A stretch of DNA of 5,513 nucleotides, taken from positions 1-5,513 of the forward strand of contig JADGGM010000249.1 of the NCBI GenBank assembly GCA_019689955.1, read 5' to 3'. Under the pieces are notes generated by a model. The model saw nothing but the letters and a program-made list of their open reading frames with translations, searched no databases and was not told the DNA's origin. The position numbers were made by a program, and so were the translations under genes. This document shows, piece after piece, positions 1 to 5,513 of this stretch (the first letter of the stretch is position 1; each line of letters opens with the position of its first letter). The DNA comes from Gemmatimonadaceae bacterium (GTDB lineage: Bacteria > Gemmatimonadota > Gemmatimonadetes > Gemmatimonadales > Gemmatimonadaceae).

Positions 1-1020
1 CCCCACCTCCCCGCGCGGGATCATCGCGACCCCCACGAGCGCCTTGTTCCCCTTGAACCACCACGGCCCGTACCCGGCAACGAACTTCCCGACCAGCGCC
101 ACGGCGATGAGCGCCGAGCCGATGAGCGCGGTGCGCGTATCGCCGAGGGTCGTGAGGTCCACCGCCGCGCCCACGGAGGCGAAGAAGATGGGCACGAAGA
201 ACTGCCCGAGGGTCGCGACCTTCCGCTGGATCTCGGCGCTCTGCGGCGCTCGGTAAAGCACGAGCCCGGCTGCGAACGCGCCGACGATCGGTGCCGAGCG
301 GGCGAAGCTGGCGAGCCAGGCGAGCAGGAGCGCAAAAGCGAGCGCGACCACGCCGAGCGTCCCCGACCGGTCGACGCGCGAGATGATGTCGAAGGCCGGG
401 AGCGCGATCCGGTTCCCGATCCAGAGTGCCGCGAGGATGAACACGGTGGCCGCGGCGACGCTCACCCCGACTCCTCCGAGCGACACCGCCTCGCCGGCGA
501 CGAGGGTGCTCACGACGGAGAGGATAATGAGCCCGATCACATCGTCGAGCACGGCGGCGCCAAGCACCACGCGCCCCTCCGGCGTCTCGAGCTGCCCGAG
601 GTCGGAGAGCACGCGCGCCGAGATCCCGATCGAGGTAGCGGTGAGCGATGCGCCGCACACAATGGCGGGGACCACGCCGAGCCCGAGCAGGTGCGCCACG
701 CCGTAGCCGAGCGCGAACGGGACCGCGACACCGACGACCGCGACAGTCATCGCGCTCGCCCCCACGCTCACCAGCTCCCGGAGATCGGTGTGCAATCCGA
801 TCTCGAACAGGAGCACGATGACGCCGATCTCCGACAGCGCGCGGATGATCGGGTCGCTCGGATCGAGGACCCCGAGCAGCGAACCGCCGAGGAGCACCCC
901 GGCGATCAGCTCCCCGAGGACGGCTGGCTGTCCGACCCGCTGCGCGAGCTCGCCCAGCACTTTCGTCGCGACGAGGATCGCGACGAGGACGATGAGCAGG
1001 TGGGGGAAGCCGTGATCCAT
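1..1020 (-). CDS. CPA2-family cation:proton (Na+/H+) antiporter, 3' end cut by window edge
   Basis: Inner-membrane antiporter of the CPA2 (NapA/KefB/GerN-like) family, exchanging Na+ or K+ for H+. I translated the minus strand from the ATG at 1020; all 340 codons to the window edge are open. The protein is mostly hydrophobic helices. Visible family motifs are QPAVLGELIAGVLLG (31-45), a discontinuous-helix segment TATSIGISARVL (127-138), the ion-binding AAVLDDVIGL (155-164) with Asp159-Asp160, Lys312 in VGKFVAGY, and the start of a conserved MIPRGEVG segment (333-340) at the cut. By analogy with Thermus NapA, the Asp-Asp pair plus the lysine suggests an electrogenic Na+/H+ exchanger. The ion is not proven, and a C-terminal TrkA-N or other regulatory domain could lie outside the window. 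The start is 3 nt after the speA stop with only a weak GAGG upstream, so translational coupling to speA is likely. Confidence 0.93.
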   Translation of the reverse strand, partial: MDHGFPHLLIVLVAILVATKVLGELAQRVGQPAVLGELIAGVLLGGSLLGVLDPSDPIIRALSEIGVIVLLFEIGLHTDLRELVSVGASAMTVAVVGVAVPFALGYGVAHLLGLGVVPAIVCGASLTATSIGISARVLSDLGQLETPEGRVVLGAAVLDDVIGLIILSVVSTLVAGEAVSLGGVGVSVAAATVFILAALWIGNRIALPAFDIISRVDRSGTLGVVALAFALLLAWLASFARSAPIVGAFAAGLVLYRAPQSAEIQRKVATLGQFFVPIFFASVGAAVDLTTLGDTRTALIGSALIAVALVGKFVAGYGPWWFKGNKALVGVAMIPRGEVG

Positions 1021-1023
1021 ACG

Positions 1024-2967
<1,944 letters not shown>

Positions 2968-2976
2968 GGTCCGCGA

Positions 2977-3005
2977 ATTCTAGACGGTGCGGGCGCCGAC
3001 GCCTA
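2977..3005 (-). promoter_or_regulatory. Possible sigma70-type promoter for speA, near-leaderless
   Basis: On the minus strand TAGAAT (2982-2977) matches five of six bases of the TATAAT -10 consensus and stands out as AT-rich in a very GC-rich region. A 17-nt spacer (2999-2983) separates it from TAGGCG (3005-3000), which matches only three of six bases of TTGACA. Only 9 nt lie between the -10 box and the speA ATG, so a transcript from here would start a few bases before, or at, the start codon. The lack of a Shine-Dalgarno before speA fits this. The -35 is poor and a hexamer match can arise by chance, so this remains tentative. Confidence 0.3.
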
Positions 3006-3016
3006 GGGGCGCGGGG

Positions 3017-3029
3017 CCCCGGCTCGGGG
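3017..3029 (-). other. Small GC hairpin in the pdxH-speA gap
   Basis: Just after the pdxH stop, minus-strand RNA would read CCCCG-AGC-CGGGG, a 5-bp all-GC stem with a 3-nt loop. It overlaps a GGGGCCCC palindrome (3013-3020) that offers an alternative fold. No T-run follows, so it is not a canonical intrinsic terminator. It may slow polymerase or shield the 3' end of an upstream transcript, or may simply reflect the base composition. It is the only structured element I see in the 63-nt gap apart from the possible promoter. Confidence 0.25.
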
Positions 3030-3030
3030 G

Positions 3031-3660
3031 TCACGGGAAGAGCCGCCGCACGCGCCACGCGCCATCGACGCGCTCGTAGAGGAAGCGCTCGTGGAGGCGG
3101 AAGGGACCCGCACGCCAGAGCTCGATCTGCTCGGGGATGACGCGGAACCCGGACCAGTGCGGCGGCCGCGGCACGGGGCGCCCGGCGAAGCGCGCCTCGA
3201 CCTCGCGCACGCGCGCCTCGAGCGCTTCCGCGCTCTCGAGCGTCTCGCTCTGCTGCGAGGCCCACGCGCCGATCTGGCTCTCGCGCGGGCGGGTGGCGAA
3301 GTACGCGTCGGCCTCGGCCGCGCTCACCGGCTCCACGGGACCCTCGACGCGGACCTGCCGCTCCAGCGGCTGCCAGTGAAAGCAGAGCGCGGCGCGCGGG
3401 TGCGCGAGGAGCTCGCGCCCCTTCCGGCTCTGGTAGTTCGTGTAGAAGACGAACCCGCGCGCGTCGACCTCCTTGAGCAGCACGACGCGCACCGACGGCC
3501 GCCCGTCGTCGCCGACCGTGGCGAGCGCCATTGCCGTCGGCTCGGGGAGGATGCGGCGGTCCACGGCGCGCGCCTCGTCGAGGAGCGCCTTGAACGCGGC
3601 GATCGGATCGGTGGGGGGCGCCTCCGCGCGCCCCGATTCAACGGCTGCCATTGAGCACAT
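3031..3660 (-). CDS. pdxH: Pyridoxine/pyridoxamine 5'-phosphate oxidase PdxH, short N-terminus
   Basis: FMN-dependent cytosolic oxidase that converts pyridoxine or pyridoxamine 5'-phosphate to pyridoxal 5'-phosphate (PLP), the last step of the DXP-dependent pathway and of salvage. The 209 residues compare with 218 in E. coli. Motifs in order: PTAMALATV (41-49), R-V-V-L-L-K ending at Lys63, [12 protein letters not shown] (70-81) for FMN phosphate, LERQVRVEG (99-107), Tyr120, Arg124 and Ser128 in [14 protein letters not shown] (PLP site), [15 protein letters not shown] (168-182) and Arg188/His190 in RLHERF, then the C-terminal WRVRRLFP. The N-terminus lacks the Arg-x-x-Tyr lid segment of E. coli PdxH. 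An in-frame TGA at 3669-3667 rules out an upstream start. ATG 3660 or ATG 3651 could both serve; I kept the longer. It overlaps the 3' end of the AIM24 gene by 23 nt (14 nt with the second ATG), and no strong Shine-Dalgarno is near, so coupled translation is likely. Confidence 0.96.
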   Translation of the reverse strand: MCSMAAVESGRAEAPPTDPIAAFKALLDEARAVDRRILPEPTAMALATVGDDGRPSVRVVLLKEVDARGFVFYTNYQSRKGRELLAHPRAALCFHWQPLERQVRVEGPVEPVSAAEADAYFATRPRESQIGAWASQQSETLESAEALEARVREVEARFAGRPVPRPPHWSGFRVIPEQIELWRAGPFRLHERFLYERVDGAWRVRRLFP

Positions 3661-4432
3661 CGCCGATCACGCCGAGCACGCTCCCTTCCCCTTGCCGCGA
3701 TCCCCCCGCACGCGGCGACGCCGCGATGATCCGATCCGCGAGCCGCGAGAAGGGGAGCGTCTGCAGCACCACGCGCCCCGGCCCGGTGAGCCACGCGAAG
3801 AAGAGCCCCTCCCCGCCGAACAGGGCCGTCTTGATCCCGGGCACCATCTGGATGTCGTAGTCGACCGTCGGCTGCATCGCCACGAGGCACCCGGTGTCGA
3901 CGCGGACCGTCTCCCCCGGCGCGAGGTCGAGCGTGTGCAGCGTCCCGGACGCGTGGAGGAAGCAGAGCCCATCCCCCACGAGCCGCTGCAGGATGAACCC
4001 TTCGCCGCCGAAGAACCCCGCGCCGATGCGCCGCGTGAACGCGATCGTGACGTCGATCCCGCGCGCGCCGCAGAGGAACGAGTCCTTCTGGCAGAGCAGC
4101 GTCCCCCCCCACGCGGTGAGGTCCACCGGGAGGATCTTCCCGGGGAACGGGGACGAGAAGGCGATGTCGCGCCGCCGCGTCGCCTCGTTGGCGAACAGGG
4201 TGACGAAGAACGAGTCCCCCGACAGGATGCGCTTCCCGCCGGCGAGGAGCTTCCCCAGGAGGCTTCCGTGCCGCCCCGTGGCATCCAGCGTGGTGGCCAT
4301 CGAGATGCCGTCTTCCATGTACATCATGGCGCCTGCTTCGGCGACGACGGCCTCTCCGGGATCGAGCGTCACGATCACCGCCTGCAGATCGTCGCCGATC
4401 ACCTTGTAGTCGATCTGGTCTGCCTGGGTCAC
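3638..4432 (-). CDS. TIGR00266 / AIM24 family protein
   Basis: Member of the AIM24/TIGR00266 family, beta-rich proteins related in name to a yeast mitochondrial protein; the bacterial role is not established. The protein is 264 residues from a GTG start ([15 protein letters not shown]). Family hallmarks are [10 protein letters not shown] (8-17), [21 protein letters not shown] (23-43), [11 protein letters not shown] (72-82), LPVDL (101-105), QKDSFLCG (115-122) and two related glycine motifs, [13 protein letters not shown] (139-151) and [13 protein letters not shown] (203-215), which look like an internal beta duplication. [26 protein letters not shown] (160-185) is also typical. There is no signal peptide or clear membrane helix, so a soluble or peripheral protein is expected. 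No plausible ATG exists: the frame stays open upstream to 4963 but only as a shadow of the Sel1 gene. It starts 43 nt after the Sel1 gene's stop and overlaps pdxH, suggesting an operon. Confidence 0.93.
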   Translation of the reverse strand: MTQADQIDYKVIGDDLQAVIVTLDPGEAVVAEAGAMMYMEDGISMATTLDATGRHGSLLGKLLAGGKRILSGDSFFVTLFANEATRRRDIAFSSPFPGKILPVDLTAWGGTLLCQKDSFLCGARGIDVTIAFTRRIGAGFFGGEGFILQRLVGDGLCFLHASGTLHTLDLAPGETVRVDTGCLVAMQPTVDYDIQMVPGIKTALFGGEGLFFAWLTGPGRVVLQTLPFSRLADRIIAASPRAGGSRQGEGSVLGVIGDVLNGSR

Positions 4433-4442
4433 GGTCTGGTCG

Positions 4443-4450
4443 TTCCTCCC
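4443..4450 (-). promoter_or_regulatory. Ribosome binding site for the AIM24-family gene
   Basis: GGGAGGAA on the minus strand (4450-4443) is the strongest Shine-Dalgarno match in the window. It lies 10 nt before the GTG at 4432, a little longer than the usual 5-9 nt, but no other in-frame start follows it. It decides the start of the AIM24-family gene and falls in the short gap after the Sel1 gene's stop. Confidence 0.65.
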
Positions 4451-4475
4451 GAACGGGTCGATGGACGGGCGCAGG

Positions 4476-5513
4476 TCACGGCGTGATGCCGCGCTGCCGG
4501 AGTTGCTCGACGGCCTCGCCGTACCCCCGCGCGGCCGCCTTGCGATACCACGCGATGGCCTGCGTCTCGTCCCGGGGGACGCCGCGGCCGGTGTCGTACA
4601 TGTAGCCAAGGTTGTACTCGGCCTGCGCGTCCCCTTGCTCCGCCGCGCGGCGGAACCAGGCGACGGCCTGGCGGTCGTCGCGCGAGACGCCGTGGCCGGT
4701 GCCGTACATCCAGCCAAGATAATTCTGTGCGCGCGGGTTCCCCTGCTCCGCCGACTTGCGATACCACGACAGCGCTTCGCCGAGGTTCCGGGGCGCGCCG
4801 GTACCGCGGTCGTACGCGGTGGCGACCTTCCACTGCGCCTCGCGGTCGCCGAGGAGCGCCCCTTTACGATACCACGCGACGGCCTCGCCCACATCCTTTG
4901 CGACCCCGGCGCCGCTCTCGTACATCGCGCCGAGGCGGAGCGCGGCGTCGGCGCTCCCGCCATCGGCGGCGCGACGGTACCACGCGACGGCCTGCGCCGG
5001 ATCGCGCGGCACGCCGAGCCCGTGCTCGTACATCGTCCCCAACGTGTACGCCGACGCCGCCGTTCCGCTCCGCGCCTCGCGCGTGCACACGTCGAGCGCC
5101 GCGCTCCAGCGCTCGGCGCGCGCCGCGGCGGCGCAGGTGGCGGGTGCGGCCTCGCTCGTGGCCGGTGTGTCCGGCGCCGCCGTCGACTCGCGCGCCACGG
5201 CGGCGCGCGCCTGCTCGTGGCGCGACGCCGCCCCTCGCGCGTCGGCGCGCTCCGGGCGCACGGCGCGCGAGCGCGCGGGCGTGGCGCGCGAGTCGGCCAC
5301 GCGCAGCGGGACGAGCGCCGGGCTCCAGGCGATCGTCGCCCCGGGCTCGAGGCGCAGCCGCTCGCTCACCGGTGCGTAGCCGGGCGCCACGAGCGCCAGC
5401 AGGTACTCCCCCGGCGGGAGCGAGAGCGTGCGCGCGGTGAGCGCGACGCCGTTCACGGTCACGCGCGCGCCGCGCGGGAGCGCCGCGGCCACCTGCAGCA
5501 CCGCCGAGTCGCG
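4476..5513 (-). CDS. PEGA-domain / Sel1-repeat protein, 5' end outside window
   Basis: The reading frame is open to the window edge (345 codons here plus stop), so the true start is outside. Numbering is from the GTG codon at 5501. Residues 3-57 resemble a PEGA domain: LPRGARVTVNG, then LSLPPGEYLLALVAPGYAPV and LRLEPG. Residues 67-122 are a low-complexity Ala/Arg/Ser/Glu linker, probably disordered. Residues 128-146 resemble a TPR-like helix (AERWSAALDVCTREARSG). Residues 147-326 are five contiguous 36-residue Sel1 repeats ending in a short YGEAVEQLRQRGITP tail. Sel1 arrays are alpha-solenoid protein-binding scaffolds, and PEGA domains usually occur in envelope or exported proteins. Cys123 and Cys139 flank the first helix and could form a disulfide if exported. 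The missing N-terminus could hold a signal peptide, a membrane anchor or a kinase domain; the sequence does not say which. Substrate and partner are unknown. Confidence 0.9.
   Translation of the reverse strand, partial: RDSAVLQVAAALPRGARVTVNGVALTARTLSLPPGEYLLALVAPGYAPVSERLRLEPGATIAWSPALVPLRVADSRATPARSRAVRPERADARGAASRHEQARAAVARESTAAPDTPATSEAAPATCAAAARAERWSAALDVCTREARSGTAASAYTLGTMYEHGLGVPRDPAQAVAWYRRAADGGSADAALRLGAMYESGAGVAKDVGEAVAWYRKGALLGDREAQWKVATAYDRGTGAPRNLGEALSWYRKSAEQGNPRAQNYLGWMYGTGHGVSRDDRQAVAWFRRAAEQGDAQAEYNLGYMYDTGRGVPRDETQAIAWYRKAAARGYGEAVEQLRQRGITP
4524..5063 (-). repeat. Five tandem 108-nt Sel1 repeats
   Basis: Coding tandem array of five units of exactly 108 nt (36 codons) with no insertions: 5063-4956, 4955-4848, 4847-4740, 4739-4632 and 4631-4524. 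Each unit follows the Sel1 pattern A-x-x-x-L-G-x-M-Y-x-x-G-x-G-V-x-x-D-x-x-x-A-x-x-W-Y-R-K-A-A-x-x-G. Unit 3 is the most divergent (KVATAYDRGTGAPRN in place of the LGxMYxxGxGV core). The best conserved DNA is around the AVAWYR codons, seen on the plus strand as repeated taccacgcga-ggcct blocks. The units differ enough in DNA that recent duplication is not evident across the whole array. Confidence 0.9.

Noticed and set aside
1..20. Apparent truncation of the antiporter as a pseudogene.
   Set aside because: The frame is open and in the middle of a conserved motif at base 1, so the truncation comes from the window edge and not from a mutation.
3013..3030. A Rho-independent terminator after pdxH.
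   Set aside because: The stem is only 5 bp with a 3-nt loop and is followed by C-rich sequence, not a T-run, so it was recorded only as a small hairpin.
3473..4486. A 337-codon plus-strand open frame opposite the AIM24-family gene and the start of pdxH.
   Set aside because: It is Arg/Pro/Glu-rich without family motifs and is fully explained as a shadow of the minus-strand genes.
4433..4963. Upstream extension of the AIM24-family gene frame into the Sel1 gene.
   Set aside because: The extension reads as Arg/Ser/Thr-rich nonsense in another frame of the Sel1 repeats. The family N-terminus begins right after the GTG at 4432 and its ribosome binding site.
4524..5063. Regularly spaced repeated blocks that might suggest a CRISPR array or other non-coding tandem repeat.
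   Set aside because: The 108-nt period equals 36 codons, the frame is open throughout and the protein repeats are clear Sel1 units, so the periodicity is a coding repeat.
5499..5501. The GTG at 5501 as the start of the PEGA/Sel1 gene.
   Set aside because: The frame stays open to the window edge and the residues before it (RDSA) run smoothly into the PEGA-like strand. A start here would leave no room for a signal peptide or anchor, so the gene is treated as 5' partial.

Overview
This is a very GC-rich bacterial window in which every convincing gene lies on the minus strand, so transcription runs from high to low coordinates. The protein set (a PEGA/Sel1-repeat protein, an AIM24-family protein, PdxH, biosynthetic SpeA and a CPA2 antiporter) and the strong G/C third-position bias suggest a free-living high-GC Gram-negative bacterium. 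Gemmatimonadota would fit, but that is an impression from composition and protein style, not a demonstrated assignment.

Layout in the direction of transcription: (1) 5513-4476, the C-terminal part of a protein whose start lies outside the window, with a PEGA-like beta domain, a low-complexity linker and five perfectly spaced 36-residue Sel1 repeats; (2) 4432-3638, a TIGR00266/AIM24-family protein with a GTG start behind a GGGAGGAA ribosome binding site; (3) 3660-3031, pdxH (pyridoxamine/pyridoxine 5'-phosphate oxidase), overlapping the end of the previous gene; (4) 2967-1024, speA (PLP-dependent biosynthetic arginine decarboxylase) after a 63-nt gap; (5) 1020-1, the first 340 codons of a CPA2-type Na+/H+ (cation:proton) antiporter, starting 3 nt after the speA stop and cut by the window edge.

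The spacing suggests one or two operons: genes 1-3 are close or overlapping, as are genes 4-5, and the 63-nt gap before speA holds a possible promoter and a GC-rich hairpin. The most coherent functional theme is that PdxH makes PLP, SpeA uses PLP to turn arginine into agmatine (a proton-consuming reaction that starts polyamine synthesis), and the antiporter exchanges cations and protons across the inner membrane. A link between polyamine synthesis and pH/ion homeostasis is therefore plausible but is inference. No mobile elements, CRISPR arrays, tRNA or rRNA genes were seen, and I found no clearly novel system. The main points of interest are the gene pairings, a PdxH lacking the usual N-terminal lid, and the PEGA-Sel1 architecture. 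No gene-free stretch exceeds 63 nt.
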